DNA of 13,747 nt from Deltaproteobacteria bacterium (GCA_019308525.1 JAFDIC010000055.1:1-13747); one strand, 5' to 3'; shown: positions 6,936 to 13,747, counted from the stretch's first letter. Made by a program: numbers and translations. The notes: a model not told the origin generated them from the letters alone.

Positions 6936-8173
6936 TAAGGGAGATGGCCCGGGGGGCGAGGCAGGCTTCAAGGGTCTTGCGGAAGATGGGGAGGGAGAGG
7001 AAAGACAGGGCCCTGGAGCTCATGGCCGGGAAAATACTGGAAAGGCAGGACCGGATCCGTGAAGAAAACGCCAAGGATCTGTCCCTTGTCCAGGAGAAAG
7101 GGGTGACGTCGGCCTTCTTGGATAGACTGAGACTTGATGGAGAGACCTTGAGGTCCATGTCCGATGGTCTGAGAGAAGTAGCTGCGTTGCCTGACCCGGT
7201 GGGTGAAGTGATTCGCATGTGGAGAAGACCAAACGGGCTCCTGGTGGGCAGGGTTCGAATTCCCCTGGGTGTGATCGGTTTTATCTATGAGTCAAGACCC
7301 AATGTTACCGTTGATGCCGCCAGCCTGTGCCTGAAATCGGGAAACGCGGTCATTCTGAAGGGAGGTTCAGAGGCAATAAACTCAAACCTGGTCCTGGCAG
7401 GGATCATGGGGGAGGCCCTCGAAGAAGCGGGGCTGCCGGAGAAATCAATACAGGTGGTCCCCACGACGGACAGGGAGGCAGTGAAGGTTCTCCTGGGCCT
7501 CGAAGACTATGTCGATGTCATTATCCCGAGGGGAGGTGAAGAGCTTATTCGCTATGTGAATGAAAACTCTCGCATCCCCGTGCTAAAACATTACAAGGGT
7601 GTATGTCATATCTATGTGGATGAGTTTGCAGACCTTGAAGTGGCTTCTGAGATCTGTTTCAACGCCAAGGTGCAGAGGCCGGGTGTGTGCAATGCCATGG
7701 AGACCATGCTCGTACATGAGCAGATCGCCGCTGATTTCCTGCCGCCCATGGTCGAGAGGCTTCAGGGAGCCGGTGTCGAGATAAGGGGTTGTGAAAGGAC
7801 CCTCCAAATAGTCCCGTCGGCAAGAAGGGCAGAGGAGGCTGACTGGGCGGAGGAATACCTGGATCTCATACTGGCGGTCAAAATCACATCGGACGTGGAT
7901 GAGGCCCTGGACCACATAGAGAAATACGGCTCTGACCACACGGAGGCCATTATTACCAAAGACTATCAACGGGCCCAACGGTTCCTCGAAGAGGTGGACT
8001 CATCCGTGGTCCTGGTAAACGCGTCGACGAGGTTCAACGACGGAAATCAGCTAGGGCTCGGGGCGGAGATAGGGATAAGCACTTCCAAACTGCATGCCTT
8101 TGGACCCATGGGCCTTGAAGAGCTTACTACCACCAAGTTCATAGTCTATGGGAACGGCCAGGTGAGAACGTGA
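6917..8173 (+). CDS. proA: Gamma-glutamyl phosphate reductase
   Basis: ProA uses NADPH to reduce gamma-glutamyl phosphate to glutamate semialdehyde, the second step of proline synthesis. The length of 418 residues is normal. The sequence shows the aldehyde-dehydrogenase-like NADP-binding region ([18 protein letters not shown], then [11 protein letters not shown]), the catalytic cysteine at 258 in [14 protein letters not shown], and the closing [21 protein letters not shown] block. GGAGGAG lies ahead of the ATG inside the end of proB. Together with proB it supplies the proline pathway; no proC is seen in the window. Confidence 0.97.
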   Translation: MSVDGLIREMARGARQASRVLRKMGRERKDRALELMAGKILERQDRIREENAKDLSLVQEKGVTSAFLDRLRLDGETLRSMSDGLREVAALPDPVGEVIRMWRRPNGLLVGRVRIPLGVIGFIYESRPNVTVDAASLCLKSGNAVILKGGSEAINSNLVLAGIMGEALEEAGLPEKSIQVVPTTDREAVKVLLGLEDYVDVIIPRGGEELIRYVNENSRIPVLKHYKGVCHIYVDEFADLEVASEICFNAKVQRPGVCNAMETMLVHEQIAADFLPPMVERLQGAGVEIRGCERTLQIVPSARRAEEADWAEEYLDLILAVKITSDVDEALDHIEKYGSDHTEAIITKDYQRAQRFLEEVDSSVVLVNASTRFNDGNQLGLGAEIGISTSKLHAFGPMGLEELTTTKFIVYGNGQVRT

Positions 8174-8258
8174 GAGCGCGCTGCCTCCCCGCCCCTTCAA
8201 GGGGGATATACTGTACGTTAACAGGGCGGTCGAACTGGAGCCCGAAACAGGATACATT

Positions 8259-8954
8259 TTGGAGATCGAGAAGGAGCAGTTGGGCAGGGAGAACACACTG
8301 AAGCTGGGAATACTCGGGGGAACCTTTGACCCGATCCACCTCGGGCATCTCCGTGTTGCAGAAGAGGTGGGAGAGGATTTTGAATTGCAAAAGGTATACC
8401 TCATACCCGCGGCCCTGCCGCCGCACAAGGAGGGAAAGCCGATCACCCCCTTCCATCATCGTTTGGAGATGACGCGGATTGCAGCCGAGGAGTCACCCCT
8501 CCTGGAGTCCTTGGACCTGGAAGGTCGGAGGCAGGGCCTTTCTTACTCCATTGATACTTTGCGGGAGTTCCACAGGCTTCATGCAGGGCATCTGGATTTG
8601 TACTTCATAGTGGGGATGGATGCTTTCCTGGAAATTGGGACCTGGAAGGAGTACGGGAATCTCTTCCACTATGCCAACTTCCTGGTCATAAGCAGGCCCG
8701 GGTTTCACCATGAGGAAATAGGAGACTGCCTTTCCACCCTGGGTATTGATTTCAGGCCTGGTGATGAGAAAACCAGCTTCATAGTTTCTTCCGGTAACAG
8801 GGTGATCTACAAAAGGGCGACACTGATCGACATATCCAGCACGGAAATCAGGAAAAGAGTCTCAAGGAACAAGTCCATCCGCTTCTTGGTCCCGGAAAAA
8901 GTGAGGAAATACATCATACAAAAAGGATTGTTTAGAGACCATGGAGGCTCTTAA
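8259..8954 (+). CDS. nadD: Nicotinate-nucleotide adenylyltransferase
   Basis: NadD joins nicotinate mononucleotide and ATP to form deamido-NAD in NAD synthesis. The nucleotidyltransferase signature GILGGTFDPIHLGH lies near the N-terminus. PPHKEG, the VGMDAFLEIGTWKEY segment and the C-terminal DISSTEIRKRVS motif follow in family order. The start is unusual because no ATG or GTG is available. TTG at 8259 (AGGA upstream) gives 231 residues, TTG at 8280 follows AAGGAG closely, and CTG at 8298 has AGGGAG six bases upstream and would give the exact family start MKLGILGG. The frame is also open upstream to 8166. The last 14 nt overlap rsfS. The function is secure; the N-terminus is not. Confidence 0.93.
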   Translation: MEIEKEQLGRENTLKLGILGGTFDPIHLGHLRVAEEVGEDFELQKVYLIPAALPPHKEGKPITPFHHRLEMTRIAAEESPLLESLDLEGRRQGLSYSIDTLREFHRLHAGHLDLYFIVGMDAFLEIGTWKEYGNLFHYANFLVISRPGFHHEEIGDCLSTLGIDFRPGDEKTSFIVSSGNRVIYKRATLIDISSTEIRKRVSRNKSIRFLVPEKVRKYIIQKGLFRDHGGS

Positions 8955-9291
8955 CAAGGCACTCCTGTGCTTGAGAATAGTGAAGGAACGAAAGGCCATC
9001 AATCCGATCCTGATCGAGGTCGGCAGGCTGACCTCCGTCACGGACTACTTCCTGATCGCCAGCGGGAGCTCCACGACCCAGGTCCAGGCCATAAGCCGGC
9101 ACCTGAGCACGAGGATGCGGGAGGAGGGGTTCAGGGCATACGGTGTCGAGGGAGAACAGGAAGGTAACTGGGTTCTCATGGATTACGGGGACGTGGTCAT
9201 TCATGTCTTTTACGAGCCCGTGAGGGCCTACTATGACTTGGAGGGCTTCTGGATAGAGGCCACTAGGATTGATGTGAATGAAAAAAATTAA
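8941..9291 (+). CDS. rsfS: Ribosome silencing factor RsfS
   Basis: RsfS (YbeB/Iojap family, 116 aa) binds ribosomal protein L14 on the 50S subunit and blocks subunit joining, saving energy in slow growth. The family pattern is clear: VTDYFLIASGSSTTQVQAIS near residues 31-50, then EGEQEGNWVLMDYGDVVIHVF, with the conserved W-DYGD core. It starts inside nadD (14-nt overlap) without a strong ribosome binding site, so coupled translation is likely. The nadD-rsfS pairing is widely conserved in bacteria. Its end overlaps the M48 protease gene by 14 nt. Confidence 0.96.
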   Translation: MEALNKALLCLRIVKERKAINPILIEVGRLTSVTDYFLIASGSSTTQVQAISRHLSTRMREEGFRAYGVEGEQEGNWVLMDYGDVVIHVFYEPVRAYYDLEGFWIEATRIDVNEKN

Positions 9292-10693
9292 GGGAAAAAC
9301 CAAGGCCTGTTGGTCCCTTCTTTTCAAGACCTTGGTATTGCTGGTACTATCAACAACCCTTCAGCCTTCCAGTGCCTACCCGCTTTCCATTGAGGAGGAG
9401 CGGGCCCTGGGTGAGCGGTTCGTCAGGGAGGTCCGCAGGAACTTTGACGTAGTAGACGATAAATTCGTGAATGAATACATCAACGGTCTGGGGAAATACC
9501 TGGCAAGCTTTCTGGAAACGAGATATTTCCCTTTCAACTTTTACATTATCAACGACAGGACCTTGAATGCCTTTGCAGGGCCGGGCGGGCATATTTTCTT
9601 TTTCACGGGCCTCATAGACATCATGGGGAACGCTGATGAGCTTGCTGCCGTACTCAGCCACGAAATAGCCCATATATCAGCCAGGCATCTTCAAAAAAGG
9701 CTTGAAGAGAACCGGATAATAAACGTTGCCACGATAGCCGGAATTGTTGCTGGAATACTGCTGGGCGGCGAGGGGGGTGCCGCCTTGATGAGCGGGACCA
9801 TGGCCGCCGGGGCCCAAGCCAGGCTGGCTTACAGCAGAGAAGATGAACGGCAGGCAGATCAACTTGGGGTAAAGTATGTGAGGGAGGCGGGCTTTGATCC
9901 AGCGGGAATGATCCCCACTCTGAAAAAGATCCAAAGTACGCGGATGCTGGGGCCTGATTCGGTCCCCCCTTATCTTCTCACCCATCCTTTGGGGCCCGAA
10001 AGGATATCGAACATAGAGATAATGGTCAGGAGCGGCCCCAGGCCCAGGGATGGTTCAAGGGAGGTCTTTGTTTACAGGAAGTATTTCCCCCACTTCAAGA
10101 CCGTTTTGAGGGCGAAATACTCTGACCCAGAAGACGCTGAAGCAGGCTTCCGGGAGCAACTTGAGAAAAACCCGGGTTCCACCCTTGCCCATCTGGGACT
10201 CGGCCTCGTGTACAAGAGAAAGAATGAACATGCCCTTGCCATAAAGCACTTGAAAGAGGCATTGAGGGGTGAACCGGGTTCAAAGAATATAAGTATCTAT
10301 CTCGGCGAAGAATATCAACTCCTGGGGCAGGATGAGCAAGCGGTCCCTCTGTTCCTGAAGGCTATGGAGAAAGACAGGAAGGATGCAAGGGCGATGTTCC
10401 TCCTGGCCAAGTCCTACCAAAACCTTGAGCAATATGAAAAGGCCATCGATCTGCTGAAAAAGTTGTATTCAATGGGGTACGACCAGGAGGAGGTCTTTTA
10501 TAACCTGGGTATTTCTTACGGCCGCCTTGGAAGGCTGGCGCAGGCCCACTACTACTTCGGGATCTACTTCAGGAATAGGAATGACGAAGAAAAGGCCCTA
10601 TTTCACCTAAAGAAGGCCGAAAAACTGGCCCGAGATGACCTGGAGCTAAAAAACCGTGTCAGGAAAGCCATGGAAGAGCTTCCGGAAAAATGA
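9278..10693 (+). CDS. Exported M48 metalloprotease with TPR repeats (BepA/YfgC-like)
   Basis: This 471-residue protein has three parts. Residues 1-33 form a signal peptide (KKIKGK, a hydrophobic core at about 12-27, cleavage near SSA). An M48 zinc protease domain follows, with SHEIAHISARH (zinc ligands H128 and H132, catalytic E129) and the third-ligand region SREDERQAD (probably E190). Tandem TPR helices occupy about 285-460. This is the layout of BepA/YfgC, a periplasmic protease-chaperone that works with outer-membrane protein assembly, so periplasmic quality control is the likely role. A glycine-rich hydrophobic stretch (about 150-175) between zinc motifs is typical of the family. It closes the plus-strand operon and converges with the DUF898-TPR gene only 15 nt away. 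Confidence 0.92.
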   Translation: MKKIKGKTKACWSLLFKTLVLLVLSTTLQPSSAYPLSIEEERALGERFVREVRRNFDVVDDKFVNEYINGLGKYLASFLETRYFPFNFYIINDRTLNAFAGPGGHIFFFTGLIDIMGNADELAAVLSHEIAHISARHLQKRLEENRIINVATIAGIVAGILLGGEGGAALMSGTMAAGAQARLAYSREDERQADQLGVKYVREAGFDPAGMIPTLKKIQSTRMLGPDSVPPYLLTHPLGPERISNIEIMVRSGPRPRDGSREVFVYRKYFPHFKTVLRAKYSDPEDAEAGFREQLEKNPGSTLAHLGLGLVYKRKNEHALAIKHLKEALRGEPGSKNISIYLGEEYQLLGQDEQAVPLFLKAMEKDRKDARAMFLLAKSYQNLEQYEKAIDLLKKLYSMGYDQEEVFYNLGISYGRLGRLAQAHYYFGIYFRNRNDEEKALFHLKKAEKLARDDLELKNRVRKAMEELPEK

Positions 10694-10708
10694 TAAGAAC
10701 TCTTTCCC

Positions 10709-12151
10709 TCACTGTTTTTGAATGGATCTCCTGAGATAGTCTGAAGCTTCCTTATGGCCAAGACTGGCGGCCCTTCTAATATCCTCCATGGCGTGGGGTG
10801 AATCTCCCTTTGCCAGATAGGCGTATGCCCTGTTGTAATAGACATCCGCATCATTGGGAGTTAACTTCAACGCCCGGTTGTAGTCCCGGATAGCAAGGTC
10901 AAGTCTGCCCAGTTCAAAATGGGCATTTCCTCGATTGCAAAGGGCTTCGGCATACTTGGGGTCCAGTTTCAGGGTCTGAGAGAAGTCTCTTATCGCCTCT
11001 TCAAGCCTCTTCATCCTCACATACACAAGGCCTCTGTTGTAGTATGCGTGGACGGCCCTGCTGTTGAGGCGAATAACCCTGGAATAGTCTCTGGCTGCCT
11101 CGGCAAGCTGACCCCTCTCGGCATATAGCCAGGCCCTGTTGAAAAAGGCCTCTTCGTTCCTATCGTTTTGACGGATCAGGGTGTTGACCTCTTTCATTTT
11201 TGAATCTAAGTCTATTCTTGATCCCTTGGCGTCCGCGGTAATCCGCGAGGGCCGGGTAGCCGTGACTGGTAGTCCAGTGCGGGAACTTGTCCTGGGCTTG
11301 ATAGCAGGAACCTTCGCACTTGGTGGCGGTTGAACCCGGGGGATGCTGTATGACCTCGGTTGACCGCGGCCCTTCATCTGGATGGCAGCCATCTGCGATT
11401 GGAGTTGCCACATCACAAGGACCTGGTTCTTGATAAACATTCCAACAAAGCCAAGCAGGGCCAGGCCGAGGATAACCAGGATGAGCACTACCAACAGGTT
11501 GGTTTTGACGGGGGGGAAATGTTCCACTTCCCTCTCATCGCCTACGGCCAGACCGTTGATTTGCCACCTGAACAGCATGCACATGGTCCATGGTGTCAGG
11601 ATGTTGAGGCTCAGGGTGTTCAACAGGTAGCTGAGGATCAAGACCTTGAGGAACCCGCCAAAACTCGCTCCAAAGGAGGTCCTCTCCCCGCCATACATCA
11701 TGTGTTCCTCTTTCCAGGCATAGAGCCTGTAAAGACCCCAGAAAGAATAAAGCCCGAGGGTGATCAAAGGCAGTATCAGCAGGTGGATCAGGTAAAGAAG
11801 AAACAGGTCACCACCCTTTCCCTTGAAGGTGCTGGGCTTACCGTCGACAAGGGTGTTTTTTGCACGCCACCGGTATATGGCGCAAAAGGCCCAGGGGAAA
11901 TATAGGCCGAATGTGACCAGGGTAATAATTCCCTGGATAAGACCAAGCACGAAGAGGTCGCCCCCCGAACCATTGAAATTGACCCTCTTTCCATTCATCA
12001 CCGTGTGGTTGGCCTTAAGTCTGTAAAGTCTCACCAGGGCCCACGGCGAATATATCCCAAAGGTTATGAAGCTTAAGATGAACAGATGGATGAATACGGT
12101 TCCAAAGTATTGAGCTCCAGAACCATGGAAACGGCAATTACCTTCCGGCAT
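10709..12151 (-). CDS. DUF898/YjgN-like four-repeat membrane protein fused to TPRs
   Basis: This 480-residue protein has three zones. Residues 8-209 hold four ~50-residue repeats, each with F-x-GSGG-like glycines, a hydrophobic helix, FGLYxPW (W at 37, 87, 138 and 188), an RLYRxKA-like basic turn and NGKRxxF. The fourth copy is degenerate. A further membrane helix (about 218-240) is followed by a proline- and arginine-rich linker (about 260-310). Residues 332-466 are four regular 34-residue TPRs (such as AYYNRGLVYVRMKRLEEAIRDF). The repeats resemble DUF898 (YjgN), whose function is not established; the TPRs suggest a protein-binding platform. GAGGAGGT lies five bases before the ATG, so the start is firm. 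It has its own predicted promoter near 12401-12429. Confidence 0.85.
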   Translation of the reverse strand: MPEGNCRFHGSGAQYFGTVFIHLFILSFITFGIYSPWALVRLYRLKANHTVMNGKRVNFNGSGGDLFVLGLIQGIITLVTFGLYFPWAFCAIYRWRAKNTLVDGKPSTFKGKGGDLFLLYLIHLLILPLITLGLYSFWGLYRLYAWKEEHMMYGGERTSFGASFGGFLKVLILSYLLNTLSLNILTPWTMCMLFRWQINGLAVGDEREVEHFPPVKTNLLVVLILVILGLALLGFVGMFIKNQVLVMWQLQSQMAAIQMKGRGQPRSYSIPRVQPPPSAKVPAIKPRTSSRTGLPVTATRPSRITADAKGSRIDLDSKMKEVNTLIRQNDRNEEAFFNRAWLYAERGQLAEAARDYSRVIRLNSRAVHAYYNRGLVYVRMKRLEEAIRDFSQTLKLDPKYAEALCNRGNAHFELGRLDLAIRDYNRALKLTPNDADVYYNRAYAYLAKGDSPHAMEDIRRAASLGHKEASDYLRRSIQKQ

Positions 12152-12376
12152 GATCTACCTCCTCGTCACACAATTTCGTGCCCATGATCTCCCTGGAGGT
12201 GAGAAATGGGCATGAGAGTCATGAGGAACTCCCGCCTCTTTGTGCCTCCTCCGATTACCTGCTCTCACGACTGGGTACACGAGCAGGAAAAGTAGGGCTC
12301 CCGCATACTACGCGTCCAAGAGTGCAAAGGATGCAAAATGCATCGAAAACAGGATGCAAAGCAGCATATAAGGATA

Positions 12377-12429
12377 TCTAATTTAAGCTAATTAGAGCAA
12401 ATTATAGTATCAAAGAGTTTGAAATGCAA
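12377..12429 (-). promoter_or_regulatory. Predicted promoter and operator-like repeat for the DUF898-TPR gene
   Basis: On the minus strand TTGCAT (12429-12424) and a perfect TATAAT (12406-12401) are exactly 17 bp apart. The predicted start, near 12394, lies inside the inverted repeat TCTAATT-N6-AATTAGA (12377-12396), where a bound repressor would block transcription. The leader to the ATG at 12151 would be about 240 nt. Promoter and repeat are prediction; no regulator gene is present in the window. Confidence 0.45.
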
Positions 12430-12436
12430 GCAGAAA

Positions 12437-12574
12437 ATGTCAAATACTTTGAGAGATGGTGTCACATCATTGGGAACACTGGATGTTGATGGAGAATTGA
12501 CTCAAAGGAGGCTCCTTCCCTATCTAAGAAGAGAGGCCTGGAAAGGTTTGACTTGGGGGTTCTTTGTATGCTAG
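12437..12574 (+). CDS. Possible small ORF of 45 codons upstream of etfB
   Basis: An ATG at 12437 opens a 45-residue frame (MSNTLRDGVTSLGTLDVDG at the start, AWKGLTWGFFVC at the end) that stops with TAG at 12572-12574, just before the FadR-like operator. It has no clear ribosome binding site. Its third codon positions are poorer in GC than those of the neighbouring genes, and its end overlaps the predicted etf promoter. Chance is the more likely explanation, and I do not recognise the sequence. Confidence 0.15.
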   Translation: MSNTLRDGVTSLGTLDVDGELTQRRLLPYLRREAWKGLTWGFFVC

Positions 12575-12577
12575 GAA
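12548..12577 (+). promoter_or_regulatory. Predicted etfBA promoter
   Basis: TTGACT (12548-12553) is followed after 18 bp by TAGGAA (12572-12577), preceded by TG one base upstream, as in extended -10 promoters. The -10 match is modest (3 of 6). The start would fall near 12584, inside the inverted repeat at 12579-12598, leaving a leader of about 160 nt. A second weak candidate is TTGACT (12497-12502) with TATCTA (12521-12526), also 18 bp apart. Confidence 0.45.
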
Positions 12578-12578
12578 A

Positions 12579-12598
12579 ATGAATGATGACTCATTCAT
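12579..12598. promoter_or_regulatory. FadR (YsiA-type)-like operator upstream of etfBA
   Basis: ATGAATGA-TGAC-TCATTCAT is a perfect 8-bp inverted repeat with a 4-bp centre. From memory of the literature, the TetR-family fatty-acid regulator FadR (YsiA) of Bacillus subtilis binds repeats with these same arms, and its regulon includes etfB and etfA. Here the repeat overlaps the predicted start of the etf transcript, so a bound repressor would block it and acyl-CoA would be expected to relieve it. The inverted repeat is seen; the regulator's identity is inferred, and no fadR gene lies in the window. Confidence 0.65.
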
Positions 12599-12743
12599 GG
12601 GCGGGCCGGAACTCTGCATCAAGAATGGCCCTCTGAATCCGCGAGAGGAAGGGCAAGAGAAGGGGGGCGGATTGAGTCTGCGAATTTCATGGTTGGGCAG
12701 GAATCGCACGGGACTATAGAAAGACAAGGAGGAGGTAGGAGGT

Positions 12744-13523
12744 ATGAACATCATCGTTTGCGTGAAAAGGGTCCCATTCACCCAGGAGGTCGACCTGGAA
12801 ATTGATTCCACGGGGAAGGGTATCCGAAAGGACATGCTGACCTATGTTATCAACGAATGGGACAACTACGCAGTCGAAGAGGCCATCAGGATAAAGGAGG
12901 GAACAGGGGGCAGCGTGACCGCAATCACTGTGGGAACCGAGGATGACGAGGAGGTTTTGAGGAGATGCTTGGCCATGGGGGCTGACAGGGCCCTCAGGAT
13001 TGATCCAGGGGAAATCCCGCTTGATGCCTTCGTGATATCAAAGATTCTCGCCCGGGTGATAAGGGACATGGACTATGACCTCATCCTGACAGGTGTCCAG
13101 GCGGATGACAATAACGAGGGTGCAGTGGGATCCATGTTGGCCGAACACCTGGGCATTGCCCAGGGAGCTGTCATAATCGGCGTTGAGACAGACGGGAACC
13201 AGATAAAGGCGCGGACCGAGCTGGAAGGAGGCACAGACGAGATCTCAACCATTGAACTTCCGGCCCTCCTTACCATACAGACGGGGATCAATGAACCCAG
13301 GTATGTCTCAATCATGGGCATCAGAAAGGCGGCAAAGAAGGAATTGAATGTCATGCCCGTGGGAGACCTTGGCATCCAGGAGGAAGACCTTGAACCGCGC
13401 ACAATTCTGGAAGAAATATTCCCGCCGCCTGAGACAGAAGGTGCCCAGATCCTGGAGGGAGATCCTTCAACCATTGCAGAAGAAATCATCCGGATCATGA
13501 AGGAGAAAGGGGTGAATGTATAA
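12744..13523 (+). CDS. etfB: Electron transfer flavoprotein subunit beta
   Basis: EtfB (259 aa) pairs with EtfA to carry electrons between acyl-CoA dehydrogenases (or bifurcating partners) and the membrane or other carriers. The start MNIIVCVKRVPFTQEV, the adenine-nucleotide loop TGVQADDNNEGAVG at 117-130, and the ELPALLTIQTGINEPRYVSIMGIRKA signature (from 171) are all present. Repeated GGAGG/AGGAGGT precedes the ATG. etfA starts directly after the stop codon. The upstream FadR-like operator points to a role in fatty-acid or other acyl-CoA oxidation. Whether it is a bifurcating ETF cannot be settled, because the diagnostic residues are mostly in EtfA and are outside the window. Confidence 0.96.
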   Translation: MNIIVCVKRVPFTQEVDLEIDSTGKGIRKDMLTYVINEWDNYAVEEAIRIKEGTGGSVTAITVGTEDDEEVLRRCLAMGADRALRIDPGEIPLDAFVISKILARVIRDMDYDLILTGVQADDNNEGAVGSMLAEHLGIAQGAVIIGVETDGNQIKARTELEGGTDEISTIELPALLTIQTGINEPRYVSIMGIRKAAKKELNVMPVGDLGIQEEDLEPRTILEEIFPPPETEGAQILEGDPSTIAEEIIRIMKEKGVNV

Positions 13524-13747
13524 ATGGGAGAGATATTCGTACTTGTAGAACACAGGAATGGAGAGATTAGGGAAATAAGCTACCAGATGCTGTGGAAGGC
13601 CGACCAATTGTGCAGGGACCTGGGCCATGGCCTGGTTGCCATAATCATCGGGACCCAGGAGGATTCCACTCTGAGAGAGATATCGGAAAGGGTGGATCGG
13701 GTTGTTTCTGTCGGGGGGGAAGAACTGAAGCATTTCAACGCAGACAT
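13524..13747 (+). CDS. etfA: Electron transfer flavoprotein subunit alpha (5' part)
   Basis: The ATG abuts the etfB stop (TAAATG) and opens a frame to the window edge, about 74 residues. It begins MGEIFVLVEHRNGEIREISY and continues through LWKADQLCRDLGHGLVAIIIG, the usual N-terminal domain of EtfA. AAAGGGGTG lies upstream within the end of etfB. The C-terminal FAD-binding domain lies beyond the window. Confidence 0.93.
   Translation, partial: MGEIFVLVEHRNGEIREISYQMLWKADQLCRDLGHGLVAIIIGTQEDSTLREISERVDRVVSVGGEELKHFNAD

Larger units (their letters stand above)
12152..12743. other. Divergent regulatory region between the DUF898-TPR gene and etfB
   Basis: These 592 bp hold no well-supported gene but several structured elements. 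Inverted repeats that could form stems in the minus-strand leader are TGCCCAT/ATGGGCA (12179-12185 with 12206-12212) and CCTGCTC/GAGCAGG (12258-12264 with 12281-12287). GATGCA-AAA-TGCATC lies at 12330-12344, and AGGATGCAAA occurs twice (12328-12337, 12351-12360). The centre (12365-12440) is distinctly AT-rich. The right half carries the etf promoter and operator. A further inverted repeat, AATCCGC/GCGGATT (12636-12642 with 12667-12673), lies in the probable etfB leader. A 45-codon frame at 12437-12574 is listed separately. Confidence 0.6.

Noticed and set aside
12178..12381. 67-codon plus-strand frame upstream of etfB
   Set aside because: It has no ribosome binding site and random-looking composition, and it covers the leader and inverted repeats of the DUF898-TPR gene.
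12524..12835. 103-codon minus-strand frame overlapping the start of etfB
   Set aside because: It is antisense to etfB and crosses the promoter and operator. The peptide is serine- and proline-rich shadow sequence.
1..13747. CRISPR arrays, insertion sequences, rRNA, known riboswitches, sigma-54 promoters
   Set aside because: I looked on both strands and saw no regularly spaced repeats, transposase, rRNA signature, riboswitch core or convincing TGGCAC-N5-TTGC pair.

Overview
The window looks like chromosomal DNA from an anaerobic deltaproteobacterium-type organism (Desulfobacterota; a sulfate reducer or syntroph is the best guess). The evidence is the housekeeping order rplU-rpmA-obgE-proB-proA-nadD-rsfS, a TRAP-TAXI transporter next to an AprA/SdhA-like flavoprotein and ferredoxin, an etfBA pair, mid-to-high GC, and heavy use of AGG/AGA arginine codons beside a tRNA-Arg(CCT). 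The species assignment is inference. No phage, insertion sequence, CRISPR array or rRNA is visible.

Region 1 (1-3446, minus strand) is an apparent metabolic operon read right to left. It runs from a promoter near 3417-3446 through an FAD-dependent fumarate-reductase/APS-reductase-like flavoprotein, a two-cluster [4Fe-4S] ferredoxin, an unannotated small open frame that ends in an ATGA overlap, a periplasmic TAXI-type TRAP solute-binding protein and a strong stem-loop, to the first 19 codons of a further gene, probably the TRAP permease. The simplest reading is import of an organic acid-like substrate and its reduction or oxidation by the flavoprotein/ferredoxin pair. The substrate cannot be read from the sequence.

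Region 2 (3400-4096) is intergenic around tRNA-Arg(CCT). It ends with a near-consensus sigma-70 promoter (TTGACT-N17-TATAAT) whose spacer is filled by a perfect 14-bp palindrome.

Region 3 (4097-10693, plus strand) is a compact housekeeping operon: ribosomal proteins L21 and L27, the ribosome-assembly GTPase Obg, the first two enzymes of proline synthesis, NadD, the ribosome silencing factor RsfS, and an exported M48 metalloprotease with TPR repeats of the BepA/YfgC type. Several neighbours overlap by 14-25 nt, which suggests translational coupling. nadD has no ATG or GTG start, and a coding-like open frame lies upstream of it.

Region 4 (10709-12151, minus strand) is one gene, tail to tail with the protease. 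It encodes a membrane protein of four ~50-residue DUF898/YjgN-like repeats fused to four TPRs.

Region 5 (12152-13747) is a ~590-bp divergent regulatory region followed by etfB and the start of etfA. The etf promoter carries a perfect 20-bp inverted repeat, ATGAATGA-N4-TCATTCAT, over its predicted start point. This matches the arms of the operator known for the TetR-family fatty-acid regulator FadR (YsiA) of Bacillus, where etfBA is also a target. It is the most informative regulatory signal in the window.
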